Origin: Toxonevra muliebris
Taxonomy: Eukaryota > Arthropoda > Insecta > Diptera > Pallopteridae
Assembly (NCBI GenBank): GCA_963691655.1
Contig: OY829327.1
Location: 81,790,019-81,854,018 of the forward strand
DNA length: 64,000 nt
Direction: 5' to 3'
The notes under the pieces are model-generated. The model did no database searches. It was not told the origin of the DNA and saw only the letters and a list, made by a program, of their open reading frames with translations. Below are positions 1 through 11,675 of this stretch, piece after piece. Both the position numbers and the translations under genes were made by a program. The number at the start of each line of letters is the position of its first letter. The first letter of the stretch is position 1.

Positions 1-720
1 GTACGATTGCGGCAAACTTCGCCATTTTGACTTAAGCTATCGTTTGATTTGGACAATGCTCTTAGCATTTTTTCTGCTCATCTCAAGCCTAAAAATTACT
101 CAAAAATTTTCAAAGTGTTAGCACCTGGAGATTGAGCAGCGCAGTCAAAATTTCTTGTCCTTTTTTCTTCTTTTCCCTTAATGCACAAGTAACTTCGATG
201 TTTAGAGTCTTGCCCTTTTAAAGCACTCAATTTCGATTTCCTTTCCCAAACCAGTTAAGTATTGGCAGAATATAAAAGTATAAATGGATCATGTACTGTA
301 TATCCCAATTTCTCGTGAAGATAATTATCCGGTCGAAACTCTGTTTTGAAAAACATCCCCAAATATGACCTTTTCCTGGATGCTTAACTAATCTCAGAAC
401 CATCTTATTGCCCTTTATGGACAAGCCACGTTTTATGGTGCCTTCAGTCCAAAAAAAAAGATTCGTCTGTAAAGGCCACATCGCTTCAAACATTATCCAT
501 ATTGTCGACAGCTCACTCCTGCCATTTTTTTGTTTGTTTAGCCGTCAGTTGGTTTGGTTATGGTAGCTCAGAATTCAATTTGGAATTCATTTAAACGACT
601 TTGGATCATACTAAGGGATATATTAGTGACCTTCAGCGCCAGTTTTTGTTGAGTTGTTTCAAATGTAGGTAGAATTGGCTTCAAAAACTCATGATATCAC
701 CGAATCCGACTGCTTTGATG
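1..720 (-). pseudogene. Tc1-like transposase remnant, cut by window edge
   Basis: Read on the minus strand, several frames together spell a Tc1-family transposase. In order there is a helix-turn-helix stretch (TQQKLALKVTNISLSMIQ), a basic TNKK region, the first catalytic Asp block (VAFTDES, near 460-480), then the KHPGKGHIWGCFS block typical of Tc1 families, and a decayed C-terminal catalytic block (DCAAQSPGAN) near 120-150. Stops and frame changes between these blocks show it is dead. The longest open piece (227-493) is only 88 codons and holds the middle block. The left end lies outside the window, so no terminal repeat can be tested. A second remnant of the same family lies in opposite orientation at 18223-18662 and matches positions 1 to about 350. 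Seen: motifs and breaks. Known: the Tc1 DDE fold. Inferred: family membership. Confidence 0.75.
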
Positions 721-2525
721 TTTCTCTAGAAACACAATGATTTGGTAAGGCATAAATACTCTGGCGTCTTTACGAATGCAACTACATAAGGTGTTTGTAG
801 CACCTTCCTAACACATTTTGGATTCCTTTGGGTGTGAGCAAATAATGATAGCTTAACGATTTGAAAAATTGCTTGTACATCGAAATTGTAATTGCGATCG
901 TTTGAAAGGTTATACAGCACCATTCGCAATGAAATGTTGAATGTGGAAAATAAAGTCCAACTTGATACTTAAACTTGTTCATACAATTAAGTCAAAAACG
1001 CTCTTGTTGAAAAGACTGTATATTATTTTATTAGTTCAAAACAAATGTCTACTCTTTACACGTACATAATTTAATTTGTATTTACTTTCAATGAGATTGT
1101 TTATTACTTCGGCATATTACCTCACTCACTTCCTTTTCCGTAATGGTGATGACAACAACAACAACTGCAAACTCATAAAATTTAACTATAGCAAAGTGCA
1201 AAATTTTAATTGTATGTAGATGCTTGCTACAACCAACTTTATTATTATTTTTTTGTATTTTTTTGGTTTTGCAACAGTGGCAATGGCAACACATTCAATG
1301 TTTGTTAGCTTGTTGCGGTTGTGGTCTTTTGAATTGCAATTAGAATTTTTAATCAGCAAACTGTTGCCCAGAGAGTAGCAATTGCAATGGTAATGGCATC
1401 AAACAACAAGACCCAAATGCAAAGAAGCAATCAACAATAACAACAAGTGCATAACTAAAATAAGCAACTGCAACTGCAACAAAAGTAAAGTGGTATAAAA
1501 CATTTACTTGTGGCTAATTCACAATTAACACCACTATCATCACACTAACATACACATTCATTTATACTTGTATTTACATTCTGAATTAATTAAATCAACA
1601 TTTTTGAAAGGAGGAAGAAAAGGATCAGGAAGGGTAGGAGGGTAGAGGTTAGTGGTATAGCCATTGAAATTTTAATAGGGAACAATTAAATAAAAGTTTC
1701 AATAGCTACTATAATATGCAGCAAAAGTAAAGTAAACACATGTTATTTCATAACCTAAAAATTTATGCACATAATTTTACATATAAATATTCCTAATAAT
1801 TTTAAATAAGTAAATCTGAAAAGACAAATATTTATTAAAATGAAAAGTTTTTGTGAACGCTTAAAAAACAATTGCCAGTATTTACATATAATATTTAATT
1901 TCAAAGAAATGATAAAGTGAAAGTTTTGTTTTGTGAAAATTGATATAACAACAAGACCATTTCTGTTTGATATTGGGGTACGGCGCATTATATTGAAACT
2001 GGATGGTCGGCTTAAGTGTTGTTTGGTTTTCTGAGAACCGAGTTCATAACACTGTGCGATAAAGTTTGACGTGATTACTTTTCGTTTTTTCAAAAATTAT
2101 TGCACCGATTCTAGTAAATTTATATACATTGAAAAGAGAATTTTTTTTACCTAACTGACGACACCAGAGTGGCCTAAACTAAACAAAAAAATTTTTATGT
2201 GATAACATCTTTACTCAGGGCTGAAGGAAAGTTTATGGTAAGTGTGTTTTTTATTATACAATTTACTTTAAGCCCAAAAGTATGCAACACATAATTTCTA
2301 TATCAAAAACGGTTGTGGAATATACTTACGATAACATTGCGATTCATTTCAATATATCTCTAGCTGTAAATGTATTTATTATTATTATTATTAATTTATT
2401 AACTTAGAATTATAAATTATAAGCTAATATAAAAGTAGCAATGGCGACTAAGGCCTTCAGCACTTAAAAGCTGTAAATGTAATACTGATAGATTATAAAA
2501 TGACAGGTTGGAAAAAAACTATAAC
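721..2525. other. Gene-free AT-rich stretch with CAA/TTG simple repeats
   Basis: No coding region could be supported. The part from about 1140 to 1500 is rich in interrupted CAACAA/TTGTTG and CAATGG-like triplets, as is common in fly noncoding DNA. A short ATT triplet run lies near 2370-2395. The short open frames here have low-complexity translations without family motifs. Confidence 0.6.
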
Positions 2526-2530
2526 AGAAC

Positions 2531-3500
2531 TAGCTGACCCGGCAGACGTTGTTCTGCTCTTTCTACGAAGAAGCGGGAAAATTGAAGTTTATTTCAATGA
2601 AGAAGAATGAAGCTTCTTGGTGTTTAAAGTGAACATTTGTAATAACAATTCAAGCTTAAAGGACGTACATTGAATTTGGTAAAAATTCTAGATTTAAAAA
2701 TGAGCCATTAAAATTGGCATTTTTAAAACTATTTAATTTGCAGAAGAATATCAAAGACCGTTCTAGAAGTTATATCTAATTCCAAAAACTATTTAAAAAT
2801 AAGGACTCATTTGCTATTTATTATAAAAATAGAATTTATTACCTATCGGATTTTGACTAGGCAGGTTCTTGAGATATTTCATAAATTAGTAGAAATAATA
2901 GTGAAAAATAATAATAATAAAAAATAGAAGTAGAAAAACAGTGAAAGAGTAGTAGAAAATAATAATAAATTGTAGAAAAATGTAGTAAAAAAGTGGTAAA
3001 AAGTATAAGTAGATAAAGTAGTAAAAAAGTAGTCGAATATAAGAAGAAAATGTTGGAAATAAATTAAAATAGTATTAGAAAATAGAAGTAGAGCATGGCG
3101 CAACACCCACTAATCCAACAAACTGAGAGAATTTTTTAAATCTGGTATTAACAAATAATACCTCCATACTAAGATATCTCATAATGACAAATCAGGTTAT
3201 ATGGAAGGTGCCACACCTCCTTTGTCAATCCTACCCATATTTTTGTTGTAGCATGACATTGTCAATTCTCATTATTGTACCAAATTTCTGTACTGTGCTA
3301 TAAATGGTTCTTGAGATATACCTAAAAAGGTATTAGAATTGTATGGGAGGTGCCACGCCCACTTTCCTAAAAGCCATTATGAATAGCTATGTTTCATCCT
3401 CCCGCCCAAGAAAATATATTCTGGAAATATGGCTTCAATCCAGTCGTTCAGAAGTTACACAATGTCATACACACAAAACTCTACGATTATTATTTTTCAC
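2531..3500. repeat. Dispersed repeat beginning with CTGACCCGGCAGACGTTG
   Basis: The motif CTGACCCGGCAGACGTTG near 2533, the later phrases about 'gaggtgccac(g)cccac' near 3350 and the end near 3470 (acacaatgtcatacacacaaa) are signatures I recall from widespread interspersed repeats of insects. I cannot name the superfamily with certainty (non-LTR tail or Helitron-like are both possible). No coding remains are legible. An A+G-rich, GTAGTA-laden segment (about 2880-3100) sits inside it. Confidence 0.45.
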
Positions 3501-3589
3501 GATTTATTATCCTGATTACTAGTTTGTACGTTCAATATTTACTTTTATCAATTTTCAACAAATAATTAAAAGAAAAATGTCTTGGTTTT

Positions 3590-3665
3590 CAGAGCGGGGT
3601 GTATGGGATTTGAACCCAAACCTCCCCCGCTCCCTACATCCGCACTGAACATCAGCATCATTACA
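3590..3665 (-). repeat. Possible tRNA-derived SINE fragment
   Basis: On the minus strand the stretch contains GGGTTCAAATCCC, an exact match to the RNA polymerase III B-box pattern GGTTCRANNCC. It is preceded by a G-rich segment and a weak A-box-like region about 45-55 bases upstream. No full cloverleaf with paired acceptor arms could be folded by eye, so a functional tRNA is not called. A chance B-box match is possible. Confidence 0.3.
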
Positions 3666-5624
3666 TGCAACAATTTTTGAAATTAAATTTGGCGACATCA
3701 CAAAAAGGTTTAGGGCCTAAGAAGGGTATTTAACTGTTATCTTGGGCGGTCGCTTAGCATTATAACTTCCTTCATAACCCTTTCTAGTCCAGCTGGCATC
3801 TAATGAAGTAAAGCTAAGCTTAAGGTTTTTAGTTCTTATAAGTATCTTAACTAGGAATACAAAGCTTTGAGAGAAGCTTAACCCAAATTCTCTTAGTGTG
3901 TTCATATGGACACATGCCATATCTAAGAAATCAGTTTATAGATCACAGCAAAAAGTTATATTTACGTTATTTAGAACTATTTTAATAAGTAATATCCTGG
4001 GGGAATTCGGGTTAAAGCATACATACACTCATGTCCTGTATGTAGGTCACTTCAGAAATGTTTGATTTTGATTAAATGAGAGCATATTCAATTAAAATAA
4101 AAACTTTTTGAAGTGTACTAGATATAGGCCATTGGACATATCTGGGTTAAAGAAAGATAAATTCACAATAATTAATTGTTTATAACAAATGCATTCTTCA
4201 AAATAAAACATAGAAAAGAAAGTAACGTTTTTTTTATCACATTTACAATTTTTGTTCAATATTTTTAAAAACAAAACCGGAAGTAAATATTTAAAATCAG
4301 AATTTTTATGACTTCTGCCAAACTTTTTTTTTCAAAATACATTTTAAAATATTTAAATAACGCGCTTAAAATTTCAAAATGTGATCTACATTACTTAAGA
4401 AAATATATGAATTAAACTACATAGCTATTGATAGCTTATAACATTATAAGAATTTAAACTAAAATCGAAAAATGTCTGGCCAGATTCAATTAACCAAACC
4501 GCTCCTGAAAACCAACACAATCTTTGTTATTAACAAACTCATTTAAATGTTTTGCCTTGCTCTTTCGATTTCAATATTGTACAAAAATTTTATGCAGAAG
4601 TTTTAAAATATAAACATATACGAATTCAAGTATGAGTACAAGTCGTAAATTTCATTACTACATTCACACCAAAAGTTTTGTGTGTGCGCACAAAAACAAC
4701 AACAACAAAAATCACAAAACTTTTACAACACTTTAAAAACTCATTTATGTTTTGCGTGCGCGCATCCGTCCTACCCCCTTTGCCTCTTATCCCACCCTAT
4801 GCCTAATGTCTGCCTTCGTTTAAAGCATCCTTTTTCATTTTGGGCAATAAGTATCCATTTTTTTTTTGTATACTACTGACACAAAAGACAACGTAATTGA
4901 TAAATGATAAAGTCCTGCTTTATAAAATTTGTAAAGTTTTGCTTTCACTTTTCTGGTGTGGTTTTTGTGTATATTTATGTGTGAATAATGTGTGTGCGTG
5001 TGTGAAACTTTCCCCTCTCAAAATTCTCTTCCTCCTCCATTTCATTTTCATTTACATAAATTTGCCTTTTTTTCTTTGAATTTTGTTAGATTTTTGTGTA
5101 TTTGATTAAAATGTTCAAATTCTTTTCTAAATTCTTTAAATTTATTGTGGAGTTTTCATGAGTTCATTAAGTATTACATATATTTGAATTTATTATTTCT
5201 AAAATGTTTTAATTAATTTTATTTAAAATTAGGAAGTTCGCGATCTTTGAACTATGTAAGTAATTCAATATGGCATAATATTTGTCTAGTTGATTTTCTG
5301 TGGTTTCTTAAAAGTGGGTGGCTGAAAATCCAGGTAGGATCTGAAATGGAGGATATCAACTTCAATTTTTCAAACTCCCAGAAGATTAAAGAGCCTCCAT
5401 GAAACGTCTCCATTGAATGCGGTATTTTGTGTTGGCTTTCATTTTCCTCCATGTTTTACAAATATTTTTCCCCTTCTTCGGAGATCGTTTCCAGGTGATT
5501 ACTGGCCATCCGCGTTTTCTTCTGTTGTGAGAATTCCATTCTAGAGACAAAATTCGAATAACATGACCACATATGATTGAACTTCACAATTCATTAGCTC
5601 GAATTCATTGCATTTGGAAGTTTA
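3666..5624. other. Gene-free AT-rich stretch
   Basis: No gene found. Around 4680-5080 there are short (CAA)n, TGTGTG and C/T-rich tracts. The longer open frames there translate into low-complexity peptides and are not credible genes. Confidence 0.55.
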
Positions 5625-6130
5625 TGATGATTTGGTCGGAAATTCGGACTGCTTTTGGTCCAAATTTTGGCCATAGGTTTGGAGGGCCCTTTTTCCTTTT
5701 GTCGAAGTTTTAGCCAGAATTTTGGTATACATTTTAGTCAGGGTTTCAGTGTTAATTGAGAATTGATTTTGATCTTTTTATTTCGATCTTATGGATTGGG
5801 TTTTAATCTTATTTTAGGTGTGGATTTTTGAAGATTTGAACTGTCTTTTGACTGAATCTTCGTCTGCGGTTTGACCTGAATTTTTATTTGAGTGGCTTCG
5901 ATTTTGGTTTGAAAATGTTATTTTTTTGGTCTGATTTTAGTCCTTTTATGGCTTGAGTTTGTTCCTTTTTTGGTTTGACTTTTGAGTTTGGTATTCTTTT
6001 GGTCTGAATTTTAGTCTCAGTTATGTGTAAGTTTTGTTTTGAAATTTTGGTTTTAGTTCTGATCTGAGTTTTGTCTTATTTTTAGCTTCAGTTTAGTCTA
6101 AATATTAGTTTGAATTTTGGTTCGATTACA
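5625..6130. repeat. Degenerate strand-asymmetric array (TTTTGGTCTGAATT-like), left part
   Basis: Loose repetition of about 20-25-base units around the phrase TTTTGGTCTGAATTTT, with variants such as TTTGGTTTGAAT and TTTTAGTCTGAG. The plus strand is strongly T+G rich. The array continues at 7063-7480 beyond an inserted element, and the same unit type reappears in reverse orientation at 50190-50715. No coding potential. Confidence 0.75.
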
Positions 6131-7062
6131 CAGTGTTACAAAATTTAGCGAAGCAGAAATACCTGGGAAGTCATACTGTTTTTCTTGTAGGTCTTGTCGA
6201 GTAAAATAAGAGTCTTTACTTGAAAATTTCCGAACAGCCCCAAAATATTGATTTATCGTTAAAAACCCGGTTTTGGTTACCTTTGGGCACTTATAAGCCT
6301 GTAACTTGGTTGATTATCAACAGATTTTCAGTTTCTTACCGGTTTTAGAAAAAAAATCTGTATGTATTTGTCTAGCAAACACAATTTTTTTCACTTTTTT
6401 GCCTTTTCTCAACTTTGACGGTGCTTGTACACATTATTTAATAAAGGAGCTATATTACTTATGGATTTATTCTTAAACCAAATAAACAAGTTATTAACAA
6501 GTAAAACGCAAATTTGTTTTTAAAAATCGGTAAGTAATTGACTGAGTTATTAAACTTTTTATGAAAACAAAATTTTTGCAGAAATAAAATTTTTGGCCAC
6601 TCAACTCAAAAATGTGTGATTAACCATTATTTTTTTAAAATTCAGCAGCATCAGTTTCTCGTTGAAGTGACCAACAATATTCTGAAATCATTTTTATTTT
6701 TTCCTTCAATTGTAGCCATTTCTTGGTGAAAATGTTCGGTTTGTTCATCGCTGAACTGGCCCAGGTTATCTGAAAAGAAGTCCAAATGCGAATGCAGGAA
6801 ATGAATTTTTATGGCCATGTTGCAGCATGTGCACTTAAAAATTCATTAAGAAAAGTGAAATAGACGTGAAAATTGAATATCTGTTGATAATCAACCAAGT
6901 TACAGTTACTTATAAGTGCCCAAAGGTACCCAAAACCGGGTTTTTAACGGTAAATCAAGATTTTGGGGGTGTTTGGAAAATTTTTACAGTCTCTTGTTTT
7001 ACTCGACAAGACCTATAAGAAAAGTAGTATGACTTCCCAAGGTATTTTTTACTGTCGCACCC
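6131..7062. mobile_element. DNA element with ~200-bp inverted termini (foldback-type)
   Basis: Positions 6131-6332 and about 6868-7062 are imperfect inverted copies of each other. Both carry CTTGTCGAGTAAAA, AAAAACCCGGTTTTGG, TTTGGGCACTTATAAG and TTGGTTGATTATCAACAG in the same order. The element sits inside the TTTTGGTCTGAATT-like array, which resumes on the right. The interior of about 530 bp holds a decayed minus-strand reading frame (6625-6840). Outer ends read roughly CAGTGTTACA and GGGTGCGACA, and I could not fix a target-site duplication. The superfamily is not recognised. Long termini plus a coding remnant suggest a decayed or deleted DNA transposon. Confidence 0.8.
6625..6840 (-). pseudogene. 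Frameshifted fragment of a conserved arthropod transposon-associated protein
   Basis: In one minus-strand frame the sequence reads IKIHFLHSHLDFFSDNLG followed by FSDEQTEHFHQEMATIEG. After a frameshift near 6680 the next frame gives ISEYCWSLQRETDAAEF and a stop. I recall this pair of blocks (H-F-L-H-S-H-L-D-F-F ... D-E-x-E-x-F-H-Q ... D-Y-C-W-x-L-x-R) from the C-terminus of many uncharacterised arthropod proteins that sit in repeats. That match is memory, not a search. Only the C-terminal ~70 residues remain, no catalytic core can be identified, and the frame is broken. It lies between the two long inverted termini of the surrounding element, so it is probably what is left of that element's own gene. 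Function unknown. Confidence 0.6.
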
Positions 7063-7480
7063 TTTTATTAGTCTGAATTTGACCTGCTTTTGAAGCGTGA
7101 TTTGAATTTTGGTTTGATTATTGGTCTGAACTTTTTCTCAGTTATGTTTAAAGTTTTGGTCTAAATTTTATTTTGATTTTTAACTTGAATTTGGTTAGAC
7201 TTTCAGTTAGATTTTTGGTCAGAGTGTGACCTGTTTTTGAATTTTGGTTTGAATTCTGTTCGGGGTTTTAGTCCAACTTTACGTCTGGTCGTTATTCTGT
7301 TTTTTTTATCTGAATTTCATTTGAATTTTGATCTGTATTTGATCTGAGCTGCGAATTTCTTTCGGTTTGAATTTTGGTGTGATGTGATTAGGTTTTCGGA
7401 CTGGTTTTTGGTCTGGATTTTGATCTGATTTTGGTTTGGTTTGAATTTCGGTCGAATTATAATTATCTTAGAATTTCAGT
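7063..7480. repeat. Degenerate strand-asymmetric array, right part
   Basis: Continuation of the T+G-rich units seen at 5625-6130 (for example TTTTGGTTTGAATT, TTGGTCTGGATTTTG), resuming directly after the inverted-terminus element. It fades near 7480. Confidence 0.7.
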
Positions 7481-8079
7481 TCAGATTGAGGAGTCAATCC
7501 CAAATCGAAAATTCTCCAAAATCTAAAGATCAATTGTAAATAACTGCCTTTTGGATTAAGTTAGCAATTAGTTCTTCATAAGCTTCTTGACAAAAGAAAT
7601 TTTTCTCCTTGATATATGAATTTATATGACAGCAAGAAAAATTCTTTGGTCGAAAATTCAGCCTCCTTAATGAAGTTTTAAAAAATAACATGAGACTGAT
7701 ACATTTTGTTGGAACTGCGAATTTAAATATTATGATTACTTAAATTATATCGTTGATATTGTCAAGAGTTTCGTTATCTGAAATCAACATCTGCAACAAT
7801 ATCAGCCCAGGAGTTCACCAAGCAGCTAACTTGCACTACTACGGGCTCAGTTGGTAATTTAGAAGTTTTTTCTTTATTTTTTCTGTCCTTTTCTACTTTA
7901 CTTAGAAGCATAGGGCTTTCACAAGGCTCTTTCGTCGGATTGCTGACACACTTTTTCTTTGTTGTACAAAACCTAATTCAATGGGTTCACCTATCAACCA
8001 GGAACAATACCAATCAGAGCAGCCACAAGGAATAGCAGCGAGCTTGATTACAGAGAATGGGCGGTAAAGTCATGTAAAC

Positions 8080-8285
8080 CATCCAAACCAAGATTCGACA
8101 TTAAAGGGTCAGAGAGGAAAGAAGGTATGGGATCTGCTATGGATTATGAAGTCTTATAAACTCTTTGATTACTGTAGTATCTTTCAAGCACAGATCCTTG
8201 TTATTAATAAAGCGGATTCTTTAAGCATCACAATCTTTGTAGACAGTCAAATTAAAAATGGTATAAAAACAACATGATTATAAGA
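8080..8285 (+). pseudogene. Non-LTR retrotransposon RNase H fragment
   Basis: The plus strand reads DYCSIFQAQILVINKADSLS, then ITIFVDSQ and a stop shortly after. These correspond to the second (FQAE) and third (hhhDS) active-site blocks of the RNase H domain of Jockey/R1-type non-LTR elements. The catalytic Glu of the FQAE block is replaced by Gln (FQAQ). A weak N-terminal counterpart precedes it. Everything before and after is too decayed to assign. The enzyme would normally degrade the RNA strand of the RNA:DNA hybrid during target-primed reverse transcription. This copy is a short dead relic. Confidence 0.65.
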
Positions 8286-8339
8286 ACCAAAGCAGTATTA
8301 GGCTACTTCAATGCTTTTAAGGAGACTAGCTGCCACCTC

Positions 8340-10810
8340 TTCTATTAACTCATTTTCGGCGGATACTAAATGTCATGATCTGATTTTGAAAATTTTAGAA
8401 TGCAATTTCCATATGTCTTCAATGAGAAATTTCAGTACTCAAAAAAATTACAGCATTTTTTTTCTTAAATTTTACAAGGTGTAGTTGTTGCTTACCCCGA
8501 GAAAACAAGATGAGCTGGTGTGGAAAAAAACAAAAAACATTTCTGCGCCATATCATGAGCAATAAGTATTTCCTGGAATCAATTATATTCAACTCAGTAT
8601 TTTAGAAGTTAAAGACAGCGAAATTTTGAAACTGTACATTTTTGTCGATTTTTGGTCAGCTGTAGCCTCTTAAAAATATATAAGGACCTGTGAAGTTATA
8701 ATTTCTACATCGAGTTTGTTATTTTATCAAGATGGATTTCTCATATGAAATACAGAATAATTAATTTTACCATATTTTGTTGATTTTCAAAACCACCTCT
8801 TTAAAAAAATGTGTCTGTTTACCTGGTCTTTAAGTCAAGTGAATTCTTATATGTATTTTCAAATTATTTAAATGCAATGTTAAACTTAATATATATACAA
8901 TTTTTAAACAGTGATTACTTTTGGAACAGATTTATAAATGTATTTTTGACGAATTTTCAAAGTTTTAGAACGATTAATCGATGGGCCAACGGTTCCGTTT
9001 TATAGAAGATAGACTTTTTGGAGAACTAGGAAAACTGGCAGAGATTTTGCCAACAGACCTAATAAAGCTCATTAACCTTTAACTATGGAGGTAAATTTTT
9101 TACCTTTTAACTTTATTACAAAATTTTAGTAAAATAAAAGTTGTTTGATAATTATTTGTTCATTAAAAAAAGCTAATAACATTTTTAATTGAAATAAATC
9201 TGAAATTTGAAAACTTTTTTTTAAGCTTGGCACTTTATTCCACAAGGTGGTGTAAAATTTATCACCACCTCCACGGTTAATGGTTAAGATGACTAAATGG
9301 TTCTTTAGATATGCATATAAGAGTTTAAAAGTGTTCAGGGAAACACATAGAGTTGCACCATAATGGGCCAAGTTCTGGCACCAGTGGAATCAGAATCTTT
9401 TGAGCACTTTCCTTCAACCTAACTTTAGGGTCCTTTTTTTAGGTTTTCTTTCTATTTCTATTAAACAGGAAAAGCCTAGTTTAGGAACTCAACTTCTGAT
9501 TGTACTCCTTTTTTTTACCTACTCTTCCCAAAAATTTAAATTTAAATACTTCCCCGTATTTTACTCCATTCCCACCCACATAATATGCAAATAATTATAT
9601 AATAATTTTATTATTCCTTAAGTCATTCAAAAGCTGTTTCAATATTGTTCCAATGCTCTTTAAAAAAAAAAAAAAGGCAAATATCGAATAAGCTTCCCTC
9701 ACCTCCTCCTCACTCTAATTCTTGTCCTCTCTCTCTTCCTTCTCTCTAGCACAACCACACTCGATAATTGCATGTTCTATTGTGTGCGTCATCGTATTAG
9801 CGCCATTTGGGAAATGTGTTTCTTCCTTTCGAGCTGGCATGACTTGACTTGCCTTGGCTTGGCTTCGCCTGGCTTGGTATGCTTTATTGCATTTTAATAA
9901 TATTATAGTTGTAGTATGTAGTTGCTTTTGTTGTATGTACATATTTATATTGCATGCTGCAACAGCTGCTACTGCTGTAGGTTATTTTTCTTGCTGTTGT
10001 TGTTGTTGTTGTTGTAGTGGCTTACTGCTTACATATGACAGCAACCACAAACACTTAAGAATTTTTTAATAAACGATTTCTACACGAGAATATTCGTTCG
10101 TTATGAGAGAAATTATTACTTAGAAGAAAAATATTTTTGCGTTTAATATTATGTATTATTATTATTGAAGAATGTCAACAATACAAGAAATTCCATTCCC
10201 GATGAAATATCATTGCAATTTTCTTCTTTGCAATTGATGTTTCTATACACAATATATTGAATATTCTTAGGAGGAGAGGAAAAGTTAAAACATTTTATAT
10301 TAAAATTATACATGCTCTATAAAATTTCTTAATTATTCATAATATTAAGTAAGTAAAACAAATTTCAACTACACACAAATGATGATATATTTTATTTTAA
10401 TAATACCTTTAACAAATTCTCAGCAATTTAATTTTCTCATTCAACTATTCAGTATTCAGAATGTGATGAGAATTTGTTCTTTTTTTTTTTTGTTTTGATT
10501 TTGGCAATTTATCAATTTGATATTGCAAAACTTAATCGTATTCAAATTAGTTTCCTATATTCTTTGTATTGCAAATGAGTTTGGAAAATACACAATTTAA
10601 TACAAAATGTACTACCTATATTGTATTACGATTTTGTTGATGAAAATTTATGCGTCTCAGCTGTGTTGCCTGCCAGCTACTGAGAATCGTTTTTGGTCCT
10701 ACGGTAGAAGTGGTGAATTTGTACTTTGATTCATTTATTAGCCTATAAAAACCTTCACAATATGTAAGTATACAAGAGAAAACAGATTTATAGATGTATA
10801 AATAAATATA
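8340..10810. other. Gene-free AT-rich stretch with simple repeats
   Basis: No gene supported. Notable are a poly(A) tract near 9662-9675, C/T-rich tracts near 9690-9750, a run of GGCTTGGCTTCG-like words near 9850-9885 and a (TTG)n run near 9993-10012. The open frames over them are low-complexity. Confidence 0.5.
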
Positions 10811-10814
10811 TGTG

Positions 10815-10990
10815 TGTCAGTGATCTAGTGGCAGCATGCCAGACTACAATCTTAGGGATTCTGGGTTCGGCTTGGGCACATGGTTCTGCCAAACGGTTTT
10901 CTAATTTTCATTTATCATCAACAGACCCAAAGTACCTTAATTCGTAATGCCTGTTGACTAAGTACAAGAACAAAGAGTAGAATTAAATCT
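10815..10990 (+). repeat. Possible tRNA-derived SINE
   Basis: The segment starts with TGTGTCAGTGATCTAGTGGC, which contains an A-box-like TAGTGGCAGCATG. About 35 bases further on comes GGGTTCGGCTTGGG, a degenerate B-box. The first six bases can pair with GGCACA after the B-box, like an acceptor stem, but the T-arm does not pair well. A degenerate tRNA-derived SINE head is the most natural reading; an old tRNA pseudogene is the alternative. Confidence 0.35.
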
Positions 10991-11144
10991 CAAGCAATAA
11001 ACAAATGAACCTTCCCCCTCGCTCAACACGTGATACAATCCCAGTCCGGACTGCATTTCTTTACGAGAAAAAGGTAAAATGAATTATGTCTATTCCAATT
11101 AGTATTTAATAAAACTTCAAATATAAATAAGTAAAAGATTAAAC

Positions 11145-11330
11145 GAGAACGCTGTGGAATTTGAGCATCTGCTATGCCATTGTTCTTCATTTCAGGAACG
11201 ATGGTTCCGAACTCTCGCTGCAAGGTTCTTTGACGACTAACATATATAGCTGATGCACAGATTTCAGATCTGCACAGCTTTCCCGTCAAGACTGGGTAGT
11301 TTCCAAAGATCCAATCTCTATCCGCAGGAC
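11145..11330 (+). pseudogene. Non-LTR retrotransposon C-terminal fragment
   Basis: The plus strand reads ENAVEFEHLLCHCSSFQERW followed by RTLAARFFDD, then after a stop by ISDLH-type sequence. The spacing H-x3-C-x-C resembles the Cys/His motif that ends the polyprotein of Jockey-type non-LTR elements, where 'E...EHhhCxC...R' is usual. The domain is short, broken and has no upstream RNase H in frame. It lies about 100 bases before the TAACC pentamer tract. An alternative is a different non-LTR clade with a similar tail. Confidence 0.5.
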
Positions 11331-11433
11331 GCTAACAGATAGAGAAGGTAACCCAAATATAAATGAAGAGCATCACAATGAGCACAATAGGGACTCAGAA
11401 CAAAAGTGCGTAGCATAGCACACACCCCTTCTG

Positions 11434-11473
11434 TAACCTAACCTTACCTAACCTAACTTAGCTTAACCTAACC
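11434..11473. repeat. Eight insect telomere-type pentamers (TAACC)n
   Basis: Eight consecutive five-base units, five of them exact TAACC and three one-base variants (TTACC, TAACT) or two-base variants (TAGCT). TAACC is the complement of the canonical insect telomere unit TTAGG in phase. It directly abuts the poly(T) tract that ends a minus-strand non-LTR fragment. It may be a telomere relic, a target sequence, or a chance microsatellite. Confidence 0.75.
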
Positions 11474-11499
11474 TTTTTTTTTTTTTTATTTTTTTTTTT
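11474..11499 (-). repeat. Poly(A) tail of the minus-strand non-LTR fragment
   Basis: A run of T on the plus strand with one interrupting A, equal to a poly(A) tail on the minus strand. It ends the 3' untranslated part of the element fragment at 11500-11972 and touches the TTAGG-type pentamers. Confidence 0.65.
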
Positions 11500-11675
11500 A
11501 ACGAGGAGGAAAGCATAAAAAGCCACCCAGTCAGTGCGTGACATTCTCACGCTAAAACCACCTCTCGTCCGTACCGATATTCCTCCCGGAACCACCGTTA
11601 GGTATTACGTCGAAAGCCCGTAATGAGCTTAATGCTCAATCGTCAGTATTGGTTTCTGTCCAATTCAGTTTGGTT

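Noticed and set aside
1755..2093. 112-codon minus-strand open frame
   Set aside because: AT-rich translation without recognisable motif, neighbour or repeat copy.
10815..10890. Functional tRNA gene
   Set aside because: Only the acceptor stem pairs acceptably; T-arm and anticodon arm do not fold, so only a SINE-like relic is suggested.
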